Positions 42,336 to 51,463 are shown, counted from the stretch's first letter. The stretch is DNA of 64,000 nt from Sutcliffiella horikoshii (GCA_001636495.1 KV440964.1:3612666-3676665); one strand, 5' to 3'. The notes: generated by a model not told the origin, from the sequence alone. Program-made: numbers and translations.

Positions 42336-42728
42336 ATGATGCACTGGTATTTAGAGGGTTTTAGGAATTATTTTAACTTTAGTGGAAGGGCAAGGAGGAA
42401 GGAGTATTGGATTTTCAGATTAGGGAATCTCGTGATATTCTGGTTATCGGCGTTTATACTCGTCAACATGTTTCCAGAAAATAATACGCCTGGCGTTATA
42501 TTTTTATTAGTCTATTATGTCCTCTTTTTCATTCCAACACTTTCCATTACCGTTCGCAGGTTTCATGATATTGGAAGAACCGGTTGGTGGAGTTTACTTG
42601 GATTCATTCCCTTTATCGGCTGGATTCCCATTTTCATTTTTGCTTGCATAGAAAGTGAACCCGACAACAAATATGGATCTGACCCTAGAAAGCTTGATTC
42701 CCCTAATCAAGAAGTTCTGACCCATTAA
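42336..42728 (+). CDS. DUF805 membrane protein
   Basis: 130-aa protein of the DUF805 type: an aromatic N-terminus (YLEGFRNYFNFSGRARRKEYW), three or four helices, the VRRFHDIGRTGWW motif and a final WIPIFIFACIESEPDNKYG. Ribosome site GGAGG. Unknown function; monocistronic or weakly linked to the following oxidoreductase. Confidence 0.85.
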   Translation: MMHWYLEGFRNYFNFSGRARRKEYWIFRLGNLVIFWLSAFILVNMFPENNTPGVIFLLVYYVLFFIPTLSITVRRFHDIGRTGWWSLLGFIPFIGWIPIFIFACIESEPDNKYGSDPRKLDSPNQEVLTH

Positions 42729-42789
42729 ATTAGTATTTACTTTAGAAATATATTACACTTTAGCCAAAACCATAAAGGCGGCGAAGTGA

Positions 42790-43866
42790 TTGACCATTGT
42801 ATTAGTTGGTGGAGGCCATGCCCACTTAAAGTGTATATTGGATATAAGGAAGAAACCTTTGTCCAATCAAAACATCTTTCTAATATCACCCAATCGGTAT
42901 CAGTATTACTCAGGAATGTTCTCAGGGTATACTGAAGGCTTGTACTCGATAGATGATATAAGAATTGATTTAAAATACATGGCTGAAAAATCAGGCTTAA
43001 CATTTATAGAAGATAGTGTTACGGAGGTTTCCTTAACCGATAAGACACTCGAAACGAAGACAGGAACCATGATTCCTTTTAGTGTGGTTTCATTTGATAC
43101 AGGCTCATATATAGAGGGACCATCCTCTTTTAAGGATTATCTTGTTCAAATTAAACCAAATTACCTTTTTGCAAACAAGATTAAGGAATACCGTGAAGTT
43201 GAATTTCCAGTAGTTGTAGGGGGCGGAGCTTCAGGGATAGAAATTGCCTTGGCCATTACCGCTTGGAGGAAGAGAAACGGCTATCCTGCTAATGTCACAC
43301 TGATTTCTTCCTCGAAGCTGTTGCCCTCTTCTTCCAGCAAAACCTCCAAATTAACAAGAGAAATTGCTGTGCGAAAAGGCCTTTCACTAATGGAGGGTGA
43401 TAGTGTAGCAGAAATGAATGGGAGTCATGTTATAACACAAAACGGAAGAAGTCTCCCTCACTCCCGCTTGCTGTGGCTTACTGGTCCAAGCCCTAGTGGC
43501 ATTTTTAAGGAAAGTACGCTTCCCTGTGATCAGAATGGTTTTCTCTTGGTTGAGAAGACACTTCAAGCTAAAGGGCTACCGTTCATTTTTGGAGCAGGTG
43601 ATTGTATAACTCTTAAATCGTTTCCTGAGCTTCCTAAAAACGGGGTGTATGCAGTAAGACAAGCAGAGTTGCTTTGGAATAACATCACAAGCTACTTAAA
43701 TTGCGAAGTATGTTCTACATTCTCTCCCCAACGTCATTTTCTATCTTTACTATCAACAGGTGATAAAGAAGCCTTACTCCAATATGGACGCTTTACCGCT
43801 CACAACAAGCTTGCCTGGAAGCTGAAGAATAAAATTGATACAGATTATATGCAGAAATACATTTGA
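42790..43866 (+). CDS. FAD-dependent pyridine-nucleotide oxidoreductase
   Basis: 358-aa flavoprotein of the NADH-dehydrogenase-like group related to proteins fused to SelD in some bacteria. N-terminal Rossmann fold IVLVGGGHAHLKCI, second dinucleotide fold VVVGGGASGIEIALAI (about 133-150), C-terminal FAD segment FIFGAGDCI. No CxxxxC redox pair is visible. Start TTG at 42790 is supported only by a weak AAAGGCGG. Electron partner unknown. The 21-nt tandem repeat follows directly. Confidence 0.75.
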   Translation: MTIVLVGGGHAHLKCILDIRKKPLSNQNIFLISPNRYQYYSGMFSGYTEGLYSIDDIRIDLKYMAEKSGLTFIEDSVTEVSLTDKTLETKTGTMIPFSVVSFDTGSYIEGPSSFKDYLVQIKPNYLFANKIKEYREVEFPVVVGGGASGIEIALAITAWRKRNGYPANVTLISSSKLLPSSSSKTSKLTREIAVRKGLSLMEGDSVAEMNGSHVITQNGRSLPHSRLLWLTGPSPSGIFKESTLPCDQNGFLLVEKTLQAKGLPFIFGAGDCITLKSFPELPKNGVYAVRQAELLWNNITSYLNCEVCSTFSPQRHFLSLLSTGDKEALLQYGRFTAHNKLAWKLKNKIDTDYMQKYI

Positions 43867-43873
43867 AGCTGAT

Positions 43874-44064
43874 TTGTCCGAAGATTTTTGATTTTTGACC
43901 GAAGTTTTCCCAATCTTGACCGAAGTTTTGTGAAAGTTGACCGAAGTTTTGGGATATTTGACCGAACCCCATGTAAAAGATGACCGTAGTCCGTGGATAT
44001 TTGTCCGAAACCTTTACAAATAACAGCCCTTTTTGTCCAAAGATAGAAGTAAAGTGTCCGAACC
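43874..44064. repeat. 21-nt tandem repeat array
   Basis: Units TTG(A/T)CCGAAG-N11 begin at 43874, 43895, 43916, 43937, 43958, 43980, 44001, 44033 and 44054; the period is 21 nt nearly throughout. The first 14 nt of each unit are conserved, the rest varies. No gene is supported here. The minus strand stays open because 21 is a multiple of three, giving an artefactual heptad-repeat ORF. Confidence 0.85.
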
Positions 44065-44152
44065 AAAAAATCAAAGTGAAAATTGACGCATTTTCTTTAA
44101 AAACTACAGCTTTTTTCATTGCTACCTCAAAAAAACAATGAAGTTAAAGCTA

Positions 44153-44192
44153 AAATAAATCCCCGTCACTTTTAACAGCAACGGGGATTTCC
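44153..44192 (-). terminator. Terminator after tcyC
   Basis: AAATCCCCGT / ACGGGGATTT arms followed by ATTTTA on the minus strand. Confidence 0.8.
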
Positions 44193-44199
44193 TCTTAAA

Positions 44200-44943
44200 T
44201 CAAACTCCACTTTCTATCATACGAAGGAATTGCTTCGTTCTATCTGTCTTTGGATTTCCAAATATCTCAGCAGGTGTCCCCTGCTCGACAATTTTCCCAT
44301 CATCCATGAAGACCACTTCATCCGCCACTTCTCTCGCGAACTTCATCTCATGAGTGACGACCACCATCGTCATTCCTTCCAGAGCCAACTCCTTCATAAC
44401 TCGCAGCACTTCGCCTACCAGTTCAGGATCGAGGGCAGATGTCGGTTCATCAAAAAGCATCACTTTCGGTTCCATAGCAAGCGCCCTTGCAATTCCTACT
44501 CGCTGTTGCTGACCGCCGGAAAGTTGAAACGGATAGAATTCTAGCTTGTCCCCAAGCCCAACCTTTTCAAGAAGTCTGCGAGCCCGCTCTTCTACTTTCG
44601 CTTTTGCTTCTTTTTTTACTGTAATCGGCCCCTCCATGACATTTTGCAGAGCAGTCATGTGTGGGAAGAGGTTGTAGCTTTGAAACACCATCCCCGTCAG
44701 TCTTCTGAAGTCGGCAATCCTGCTTGTGGAAACCTTGGTCGAAAAATCAAGTGATTGGTGATCAATTTCCACCTTCCCTGAGGTAGGTGTCTCCAATATA
44801 TTAAGGCAACGCAGGAGAGTGGTTTTCCCTGATCCGGAGGGACCAATGACCACCACTACTTTCCCTTGCTCGACATTCAAATCAATTCCTTTTAGTACTT
44901 TCAATTCTCCAAATTGCTTATATAAGCTCTCTACTGAAATCAT
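44200..44943 (-). CDS. tcyC: Amino-acid (cystine-type) ABC importer ATPase
   Basis: 247-aa polar-amino-acid ABC ATPase, equal in length to B. subtilis TcyC. Walker [10 protein letters not shown], signature [10 protein letters not shown], Walker [15 protein letters not shown], switch VVTHEM. Third gene of a binding-protein/permease/ATPase operon; a terminator follows. The cystine assignment depends on the binding protein. Confidence 0.88.
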   Translation of the reverse strand: MISVESLYKQFGELKVLKGIDLNVEQGKVVVVIGPSGSGKTTLLRCLNILETPTSGKVEIDHQSLDFSTKVSTSRIADFRRLTGMVFQSYNLFPHMTALQNVMEGPITVKKEAKAKVEERARRLLEKVGLGDKLEFYPFQLSGGQQQRVGIARALAMEPKVMLFDEPTSALDPELVGEVLRVMKELALEGMTMVVVTHEMKFAREVADEVVFMDDGKIVEQGTPAEIFGNPKTDRTKQFLRMIESGV

Positions 44944-44959
44944 CTCATGAGCTCCTTTA

Positions 44960-45661
44960 TCATTTCGCTACGTAGCGGTCTAATCGACGCTCTACCCTTC
45001 CTTGGACAAGGGATAGGCAGAAGCAAAGCACCCAGTAGATCATGGCCGCTTGAGTGTATAATAGCAAAAATTCATAGTTTGTCGCCGCTATCTGCTGTGC
45101 CACTCTGAACATTTCTGTAACCAAGATCAAGGACGCCAGTGATGTATCTTTCACAAGGCTGATAAATGAGTTTGAAAGCGGTGGTATGGATACACGTGCT
45201 GCTTGAGGAAGAATGATTCTTCTCAATGCCTGTGGATAACTCATCCCCATTGAATATGCAGCTTCCCATTGTCCTTTTGGGGTAGACAGGATGGCAGCGC
45301 GAATTATTTCAGAAGCGTATGCACCTACATTCATTGAAAAAGCAATGACTGCTGCAGGAAACGGATCGATTGTTACTCCGATAGAAGGCAACCCGTAGAA
45401 AATAATGAATAGCTGTACCAATAACGGAGTCCCTCTTATGATGGAAACATAAACTCTCGCAAGCATCTCTAATGGTTTAACTGGAGAGATACGAGCCAAT
45501 GCAGTTAGAATGGCAATCGTCAAACCGATACTAAAAGCGGAAAGAGTAAGCGGTATGGTAGTAAACAAAGCTCCCTTCACCAAAGGGAGAAGGGAGTTTT
45601 GTGCGATTGTCATCCATCTATCTAAACGTTCAGGGTCAGCAAAGATACTAGTTAAGTACAT
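44960..45661 (-). CDS. tcyB: Amino-acid (cystine-type) ABC importer permease
   Basis: 233-aa HisM-type permease with about five helices and the cytoplasmic EAA loop ([24 protein letters not shown]). The ATG at 45661 starts [16 protein letters not shown] and gives the family length (234 in TcyB); the longer frame to 45730 would overlap the binding-protein gene by 80 bp and is rejected. It overlaps tcyA by 14 bp. Confidence 0.86.
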   Translation of the reverse strand: MYLTSIFADPERLDRWMTIAQNSLLPLVKGALFTTIPLTLSAFSIGLTIAILTALARISPVKPLEMLARVYVSIIRGTPLLVQLFIIFYGLPSIGVTIDPFPAAVIAFSMNVGAYASEIIRAAILSTPKGQWEAAYSMGMSYPQALRRIILPQAARVSIPPLSNSFISLVKDTSLASLILVTEMFRVAQQIAATNYEFLLLYTQAAMIYWVLCFCLSLVQGRVERRLDRYVAK

Positions 45662-46469
45662 TTTCACCAAACCATTTCTCTGCAATCTCTTCGTACGTTC
45701 CATCTTCAATGATTTCAGCAAGCGCTTCATTCACCGCTTCTACAAGCTCGTCACTGCCTTTACGGAACATAAATCCACTTTGTGCTGCATTATCGGACTC
45801 AGCTACGATTTTAATTGACGCGTTCGGGCGGTTTTTTTGAAAATCAAGAACGGACAGCTTATCATTGATCGTCACATCAACACGGTTGGAGTTAATTAAT
45901 TCAATTGCTTGATTGAATCCTTCTACCCCTTCAATTTCCGCATTATATTCACGTGCAATATCAGCATAGTTACTTGTAAGTGATTGCGCAGATTTTTTCC
46001 CTTCAATATCTTCAAAGCCTTTAATTTCTTCATTATCTTCTTTCGTTACAAGGACAGCAGCAGACGTAATGTAGTGATCGGAGAAATCATATTTTTCTTT
46101 CCGATCTTCACGAATTCCTACTTGATTGGCAATCATGTCAAAGCGCTTGGAATCAAGTCCTGCAAACATGGCATCCCATTGCGTTTCCATGAATTTCGCT
46201 TCAACACCCATTTTCTCTGCAATTGCTTCCGCAATCTCTACATCAAAACCTGTTAATTTACCGGAATCATCGTGGAAAGTGAATGGCGGATATGTACCCT
46301 CTGTTCCTATCAGAAGCTCGCCTTCTTCTTCTACTTTACTTAAAAGATTGTCTGTTTCTTTCTCAGGAGCATCTCCTGTTGAACCGTTATCATTTGATGT
46401 ACCACATGCAGCAAGTACTACCGCAGATAGTAAAATAAGTGAAAATATGGATAGTAATTTCTTCTTCAT
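45648..46469 (-). CDS. tcyA: Amino-acid (cystine-type) binding lipoprotein
   Basis: 273-aa lipoprotein: signal peptide with lipobox LAAC (C22), then a periplasmic-binding-protein family 3 domain. [17 protein letters not shown] and SAQSLTSNY are segments I recall from TcyA, so cystine is the likeliest ligand, though other polar amino acids cannot be excluded. First gene of the tcyABC-type operon with GGGGG ribosome site. Confidence 0.86.
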   Translation of the reverse strand: MKKKLLSIFSLILLSAVVLAACGTSNDNGSTGDAPEKETDNLLSKVEEEGELLIGTEGTYPPFTFHDDSGKLTGFDVEIAEAIAEKMGVEAKFMETQWDAMFAGLDSKRFDMIANQVGIREDRKEKYDFSDHYITSAAVLVTKEDNEEIKGFEDIEGKKSAQSLTSNYADIAREYNAEIEGVEGFNQAIELINSNRVDVTINDKLSVLDFQKNRPNASIKIVAESDNAAQSGFMFRKGSDELVEAVNEALAEIIEDGTYEEIAEKWFGENVLN

Positions 46470-46521
46470 CTCATTAAACCCCCAGTATTCTTATATGAAT
46501 TATCTCATTGTAACCTATTGT

Positions 46522-46550
46522 ATAGTATAAAATGTTGGAACATTTGTCAA
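46522..46550 (-). promoter_or_regulatory. Sigma-A promoter of tcyABC with palindrome in spacer
   Basis: Minus strand: TTGACA (46550-46545), 17-nt spacer, TACTAT (46527-46522). The spacer contains the inverted repeat AATGTT-CC-AACATT, a plausible operator. Confidence 0.65.
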
Positions 46551-46595
46551 AGACTTTGTTTTCCTTTTTACTATTCCCTTATTAATTTTAAAATA

Positions 46596-46634
46596 ACAAA
46601 AGGACACGGGAGAAAATTCTCCGTGTCCTATTTC
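46596..46634 (-). terminator. Terminator after bmrD
   Basis: AGGACACGG(A)GA / TC(C)CGTGTCCT arms, then TTTTGTTATT on the minus strand. Confidence 0.75.
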
Positions 46635-46635
46635 T

Positions 46636-48663
46636 TTAGCCTGCAATACCTTTACTACCTTGCTGTAATTCATACATCTGATAATATTTCCCTTTTCTCT
46701 TCATCAGTTCATCATGATTGCCTCTCTCAGCAATTTCTCCACGGTCCAATACAAGGATTTGGTCCGCATTTTTAATAGTAGAAAGTCGATGTGCAATGAT
46801 AAAGGTCGTTCTTCCCTTTTTTAGGACTTCCAAAGCTTGCTGAATAACGGCTTCTGTTTCCGTATCAATGCTTGCTGTCGCTTCGTCCAAAATGAGAATC
46901 GCCGGATCAAAGGCAAGAGCACGAGCAAAGGAAATAAGCTGCCTTTGTCCGGAAGATAAAGTACTTCCCTTCTCAATTACAGGTTCCTCCAGCCCTTTTG
47001 GAAGTGCGTTGATGAAGTCCATTGCCCCAACGTCTTCAAGTGCCTTCTTCACCCGTTCTTTCGAAATGGCAGGGTCATCCAAGCTTACATTGGAAGCGAT
47101 CGTTCCTGTAAACAGGAATGGGTCCTGCAGGACAATGCCCATATGCTGCCTGATCGCCTGCTTTGGAAGATCCTGAATATTTTTGCCATCAATGATGATC
47201 TTTCCTTTTTCTATATCATAAAAGCGAAATAAAAGATTCATGATCGAGCTCTTACCGGAGCCGGTATGCCCTACCAGCGCGACAGTTTCCCCTTTGTTGG
47301 CGGTAAAAGAGATATCTTTAAGTACATACTCGTTTTTCTTGTAGCCAAACCAGACGGATTCAAATGAAACATTCCCTTCATAGCGAGGATGCTTTTCATC
47401 CGAAACCTGAACACCAGCCACATCCATCAATTCAAACACGCGCACTGCGGATACGCGGGCCTGTTCTAGGTTTGCCAGTTGGTTTACCATTCCGGTGATT
47501 GGCCCGAACATTCTCCCTAGATAATCGACGAAGGCATAAAGAACACCCAGAGACACAATCGTTCCAATTCCAAGGGATGCCCCTCCGAAATACCAGATGA
47601 CGACGACAAATGAGATGTTTCTTAGGACTCCGACAAGATTATGGGAGGTTAGAGCATTCAGACTTAATAGCTTATTTTGATAGGAAAAGTGCTTTTCATT
47701 CCAGCCTTCAAACTCTTCCTTCGCCTTCTTCTGGCGACGGAAGGCCTGAATGATGGTCATCCCTTGGATCGATTCATTGATATTACCGTTGATATCACTG
47801 AGAAGTGCCCGTATCTTATGGTTGTAAACAGAGGCATATTTACGGTAAAAAATGAACCAAACTATCAAAATAGGAATTAGTGCCAAACAGATTGCTGCCA
47901 ATCGGACATCCAGTAAAAAGAGTGCGATATAGATTCCTGTGATATAAATCAGTCCGGAAAAGAATGTAGCTAATACCGTGACATATAATTCCTTAATCGT
48001 TTCCGTGTCATTGGTGATCCTAGAGACCACTTTACCTGCTGGCAGGTGATCAAAATACTGAATCGGGAGCTTTTGGATCTGACCGAATACGTCCTCTCGC
48101 ATCTTTTGGATGATACGGTTGGCAGATGTCTGGAGGTAATAACTCTGTCCATACTGAAAAAAGGATGCCAATACAAGCAATGCAAAATATAATCCCACCA
48201 AATATATGATGTATTTAACATCCGGCTCATAAAAACTGACTAATTCACTCGTCGATAACCTTTGGGCAGGGTAGGACTCCTGTTGGTCCCCTCTGCTGAT
48301 GATGACTTCACCGTTTTGTGCTTTCCTCTCGCCATCAAAGCTAATATCGGATGGAAGGAAATAATACTCTCTTCCAACTTGAAGGATTCGCACAGTGTTG
48401 ACACTGGTTGCTTCTAGCTCTTCGCGGTCCTCCCTGACATAGTACTTCCCTTGGAAGAACACTCGGTCTTTGCCATCCTGTTCCGTTGCAATCCAGGCTT
48501 TCTCAATTCCCAAAATATGATTATCAATCATGCGTTTTGCGATAAATGGACCTGTCAACTCAGCTGCAACCGCGACCGAGAGCATCAGCAAAGCAATAAT
48601 AATTATTTTCTTTTGTGTTAGTGCATATTGAAATAGGCGTTTGCCTGATTTTATTTCTTTCAT
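46636..48663 (-). CDS. bmrD: Heterodimeric ABC multidrug exporter subunit (BmrD/YheH-like)
   Basis: 675-aa half-transporter: six-helix membrane domain (about 20-395, with an inserted extracytoplasmic-looking segment at 50-130 as in YheH) and ATPase domain with Walker A GHTGSGKSS, signature LSSGQRQLIS (degenerate from LSGGQ), Walker B AILILDEATASID. Length agrees with B. subtilis BmrD (about 673). It overlaps bmrC by 4 bp. Confidence 0.9.
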   Translation of the reverse strand: MKEIKSGKRLFQYALTQKKIIIIALLMLSVAVAAELTGPFIAKRMIDNHILGIEKAWIATEQDGKDRVFFQGKYYVREDREELEATSVNTVRILQVGREYYFLPSDISFDGERKAQNGEVIISRGDQQESYPAQRLSTSELVSFYEPDVKYIIYLVGLYFALLVLASFFQYGQSYYLQTSANRIIQKMREDVFGQIQKLPIQYFDHLPAGKVVSRITNDTETIKELYVTVLATFFSGLIYITGIYIALFLLDVRLAAICLALIPILIVWFIFYRKYASVYNHKIRALLSDINGNINESIQGMTIIQAFRRQKKAKEEFEGWNEKHFSYQNKLLSLNALTSHNLVGVLRNISFVVVIWYFGGASLGIGTIVSLGVLYAFVDYLGRMFGPITGMVNQLANLEQARVSAVRVFELMDVAGVQVSDEKHPRYEGNVSFESVWFGYKKNEYVLKDISFTANKGETVALVGHTGSGKSSIMNLLFRFYDIEKGKIIIDGKNIQDLPKQAIRQHMGIVLQDPFLFTGTIASNVSLDDPAISKERVKKALEDVGAMDFINALPKGLEEPVIEKGSTLSSGQRQLISFARALAFDPAILILDEATASIDTETEAVIQQALEVLKKGRTTFIIAHRLSTIKNADQILVLDRGEIAERGNHDELMKRKGKYYQMYELQQGSKGIAG

Positions 48664-50417
48664 GTTAAAACTTCGCCTCCTTTTGGCGACTGAACCTGTT
48701 GCCGTTCAAACTGTTCCTTGTACCACCCTCCGATGGCCATCAATTGGTCATGCATACCCGATTCGACGATTTCCCCGTCTTCGAGAACGATAATCCAATC
48801 AGCATGCTGAACACCTGATAATCGGTGAGTGGAGATAAGTGTTGTCTTTCCAGCTCGTTCATTTCTGATATTTTCAATGATGGTTGCTTCCGTTTTAGCA
48901 TCCACTGCCGATAAGGAATCATCCAGTATCAGTATTTCAGGATTAGCTATGAGCGCACGTGCTATCGAAATACGCTGCTTCTGCCCACCTGATAAAGATA
49001 CCCCTTTTTCTCCGACCATTGTCTGCAGTCCTTCCGGAAGCATCTCCAAATCTTTTTCAAAAGCAGAGGATCTGATAGCCTGTGCAATATCCTTTTCTGA
49101 CGCATCTTCTTTACCAAAGAGGATGTTCTCTTTAACAGACCTAGAGAAAAGAATATGATCCTGCGGCACGTACCCGATCCACCCTTGGATGGTGTGTAGC
49201 GGGATTTTTTGTAGATCCACTTTATTGATGCTAATCGTGCCGGTTCCAAGCGGATATTCCCTTAAGAGCTGCTTAATCAATGTCGTTTTTCCGCTTCCTG
49301 TTTTTCCTACAATCCCAAGTGTGTGCCCTGCTTTCAAATGGAAGGAAACATTCTTCAAATTGTCAACGGTCGAGGATGGGTATCTGAATGTGACTTGACT
49401 AAATTCAACCGTGTTCGGCCGTTCCACATCAATCGGTTCAGGGTGATCGGACACATCCTCTTTGTATGCCAGCGTTTCATTTACTCGATCCAATGACGCA
49501 TTTCCTCTTTGCATGACATTGATCAGTTCACCGATAGCAAACATCGGCCATATCAACATCCCGAGGTAAACGTTGAATGCGACAAGTTCCCCTAGTGTTA
49601 TGGTTTTGTGGAAAACCAAGTATGCGCCATACCCGAGACCGATCAGGTAGCTTGCACCGACTAACAGTTTAATGGTCGGCTCAAACAAGGAATCGATGAT
49701 GGCAACTTTTACATTTTTCTTATACACATCATCTGTCATTTGATGGAACCTGCCCTGATCCGCTCTTTCCTGCACATAGGCACGAATAACTCGGACACCT
49801 GCAATGGATTCGAGGACTCTGTCATTCATGTCACCGAAAGCGTCCTGTGCCTCTGTAAAACGCTGGTGAATTTTCTTTCCATAAATATTCATGGCGAGTG
49901 CCATCAAAGGTAGCGGAATAATCGCTGCAAGTGTTAACTTCCAACTAATCATGAATCCCATCGTCCCCAAAATGATAAGCATAAAAACACTTGAATCAAT
50001 CAAAGTCAATACCCCAAAGCCCGCTGTCGTCGAAATGGCCTTCAGGTCGTTGGTCGCACGGGCCATCAAATCTCCCGTCCGGTTCTTTTCATAAAAGGTC
50101 GGAGTCATCTTTAACAGATGCCCCATCAATTTGGAACGTAGCGATCTTTCCACCAAAAAAGAACTTCCGAAAAGCTGATACATCCAAGTATAGGTGATTC
50201 CGTAAATGACAATCGCCAAAACCGTCAGGAACACTACATACTGCATAAGTTTTTCTGGTGTGAATGCACCTACCTGTATATCATCAATCGCCATCCCGAT
50301 CATTCTTGGTGGAATGACCTCTAAAATACCTGCAAAAACAAGCAATGCGATTGCAATCGTATATCTCTTCCAATGTTCCTTAAAAAACCAACCCAATTTT
50401 CCTAGTACTGATAACAT
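48660..50417 (-). CDS. bmrC: Heterodimeric ABC multidrug exporter subunit (BmrC/YheI-like)
   Basis: 585-aa half-transporter, same length as BmrC. Six helices (about 18-310), Walker A GKTGSGKTT, signature LSGGQKQRIS, Walker B ILILDDSLSAVDA: Asp replaces the catalytic Glu after Walker B, so this is the degenerate ATP site partner, as expected for asymmetric exporters. BmrCD exports drugs and Hoechst-type dyes. Preceded by a leader region with attenuators. Confidence 0.9.
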   Translation of the reverse strand: MLSVLGKLGWFFKEHWKRYTIAIALLVFAGILEVIPPRMIGMAIDDIQVGAFTPEKLMQYVVFLTVLAIVIYGITYTWMYQLFGSSFLVERSLRSKLMGHLLKMTPTFYEKNRTGDLMARATNDLKAISTTAGFGVLTLIDSSVFMLIILGTMGFMISWKLTLAAIIPLPLMALAMNIYGKKIHQRFTEAQDAFGDMNDRVLESIAGVRVIRAYVQERADQGRFHQMTDDVYKKNVKVAIIDSLFEPTIKLLVGASYLIGLGYGAYLVFHKTITLGELVAFNVYLGMLIWPMFAIGELINVMQRGNASLDRVNETLAYKEDVSDHPEPIDVERPNTVEFSQVTFRYPSSTVDNLKNVSFHLKAGHTLGIVGKTGSGKTTLIKQLLREYPLGTGTISINKVDLQKIPLHTIQGWIGYVPQDHILFSRSVKENILFGKEDASEKDIAQAIRSSAFEKDLEMLPEGLQTMVGEKGVSLSGGQKQRISIARALIANPEILILDDSLSAVDAKTEATIIENIRNERAGKTTLISTHRLSGVQHADWIIVLEDGEIVESGMHDQLMAIGGWYKEQFERQQVQSPKGGEVLT

Positions 50418-50458
50418 AATTGTAAACTCTCCCTTCTAAGCTGAATTCCAGTTTCTTG

Positions 50459-50515
50459 CTACCCTCCATCTGAAGCCACTTTGTACATCATTAAACGAAC
50501 ATAAACATTTTGCAT
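50459..50515 (-). CDS. 18-codon upstream ORF before bmrC
   Basis: ATG with an ideal ribosome site (AGGAGG, 8 nt) encoding MQNVYVRLMMYKVASDGG, ending 41 nt before bmrC. Its stop codon lies in a purine-rich stretch (GGAGGGTAG). It may be a second leader peptide or a translation-coupling element. No homologue recognised. Confidence 0.5.
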   Translation of the reverse strand: MQNVYVRLMMYKVASDGG

Positions 50516-50591
50516 AATAAATTCCTCCTGATATTCCGGAAAGACGAACTCTTCCGGTGATTTCGCTGGAAAATTATAGAAATAAAACAAA

Positions 50592-50637
50592 ATAAAAAGG
50601 TGGCATACCGAACGTTAATCGGTATGCCACCTTTTTT
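50592..50637 (-). terminator. Strong terminator (T2) in bmrCD leader
   Basis: Perfect 13-bp stem (50599-50611 with 50619-50631; GGTGGCATACCGA / TCGGTATGCCACC), loop of 7 nt, followed on the minus strand by TTTTTATTTTG. It lies between the leader ORF and bmrC. Confidence 0.8.
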
Positions 50638-50643
50638 CTCCAT

Positions 50644-50679
50644 AAAAAAGCACACGTCACGCCCTGATGGTGACCTGTG
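50644..50679 (-). terminator. Attenuator terminator (T1) in bmrCD leader
   Basis: On the minus strand CACAGGTCAC (50679-50670) pairs with GTGACGTGTG (50660-50651), one mismatch, then C and TTTTTT. The first arm can instead pair with GTGACCTGT inside the leader ORF (50761-50753). Confidence 0.75.
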
Positions 50680-50725
50680 TTTCCTAAAAAGATAACTGTA
50701 CAAATTTAAAGGAATAGAACATTGG

Positions 50726-50830
50726 TTAGAAACTAACCGTGTTTCTTTCAGGACAGGTCACAAGATCTATTAAATTATTGTTTTCACCAGTAACAATATC
50801 TGTTGTCATTGCCTTAATTAACTTAATCAT
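50726..50830 (-). CDS. BmrB-position leader peptide
   Basis: 34-codon ORF (MIKLIKAMTTDIVTG ... PERNTVSF). The ATG at 50830 has GGGAGG 8 nt upstream; the in-frame ATG at 50836 is too close to it. Codons for LVTC contain GTGACCTGT, complementary to the 5' arm of terminator T1. In B. subtilis, bmrB in this position is a leader peptide controlling bmrCD by ribosome-mediated attenuation when ribosomes stall; this ORF is the likely counterpart, though I see no sequence match I can vouch for. Confidence 0.6.
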   Translation of the reverse strand: MIKLIKAMTTDIVTGENNNLIDLVTCPERNTVSF

Positions 50831-50888
50831 CTTCATAACCTCCCTTTCCTTTAAATTAATTTAAGTTTCATATAATTTCCACTTTTTT

Positions 50889-50918
50889 AACTTACCACCG
50901 TAGACGAGCACTTGTCAA
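50889..50918 (-). promoter_or_regulatory. Sigma-A promoter of the bmr leader
   Basis: Minus strand: TTGACA (50918-50913), 18-nt spacer, TAAGTT (50894-50889), about 60 nt before the leader ORF. Confidence 0.6.
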
Positions 50919-51213
50919 TCACCAATTTAACTAATATTGCAGATAGTTTGAATATTTCAGTAATGTTACATTTGTTAAATTTTATGAAAGGGTCAGACCC
51001 ACACAGGGGTTTTCCTTGATACACCGAAGGCTCACGCAGTTTTATGGTTTTGTGTTCTCCTCTTGCTATTTTTGGATTTAACTGTTATTCTAAAGAAGAA
51101 TTATTTTTGTTCGGTATGTAAGGATTCAAAGTTAAGATTTAACTTTCGCCTTGATATTTCTAAGAGCAAGAATAGTAATACATTGTGTGGCAAGCACACT
51201 AGGAGGTAACAAC

Positions 51214-51414
51214 ATGTTACAAGGTACAGTAAAATGGTTTAACGCAGAAAAAGGATTCGGATTCATCGAACGCCAAGACGGAGACGACGTATTCGTTCAC
51301 TTCTCAGCAATCCAAGGCGAAGGTTTCAAATCTTTAGAAGAAGGTCAGTCTGTTACATTTGAAATCGTTCAAGGTAACCGTGGCGACCAAGCTGCTAACG
51401 TTAACAAAGCATAA
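51214..51414 (+). CDS. Cold-shock protein (CspA family)
   Basis: 66-aa single cold-shock domain RNA chaperone. RNA-binding motifs KGFGFIE (RNP1) and DVFVHFSAI (RNP2) are intact. The ATG at 51214 has AGGAGG 7 nt upstream; upstream in-frame codons are the leader. Codons are strongly biased, consistent with abundance. Which Csp paralogue cannot be decided. Terminator follows at 51429. Confidence 0.93.
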   Translation: MLQGTVKWFNAEKGFGFIERQDGDDVFVHFSAIQGEGFKSLEEGQSVTFEIVQGNRGDQAANVNKA

Positions 51415-51428
51415 TTTATAGCACAGCA

Positions 51429-51463
51429 TATAAAAGGCTCCCAGCGATGGGAGCCTTTTTGTT
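51429..51463 (+). terminator. Terminator after csp
   Basis: AAAAGGCTCCCA / TGGGAGCCTTTT arms with a short loop and T-rich tail. Confidence 0.85.

Noticed and set aside
43793-44119. Minus-strand 108-aa ORF with FGQ heptad repeats
   Set aside because: The frame is open only because the DNA repeat is 21 nt long; no ribosome site, and it runs into the end of the FAD oxidoreductase gene.
50491-50703. Minus-strand 70-aa ORF in the bmr leader
   Set aside because: It reads through the T1 and T2 terminator stems and has no ribosome site; the 34- and 18-codon ORFs have strong ones.
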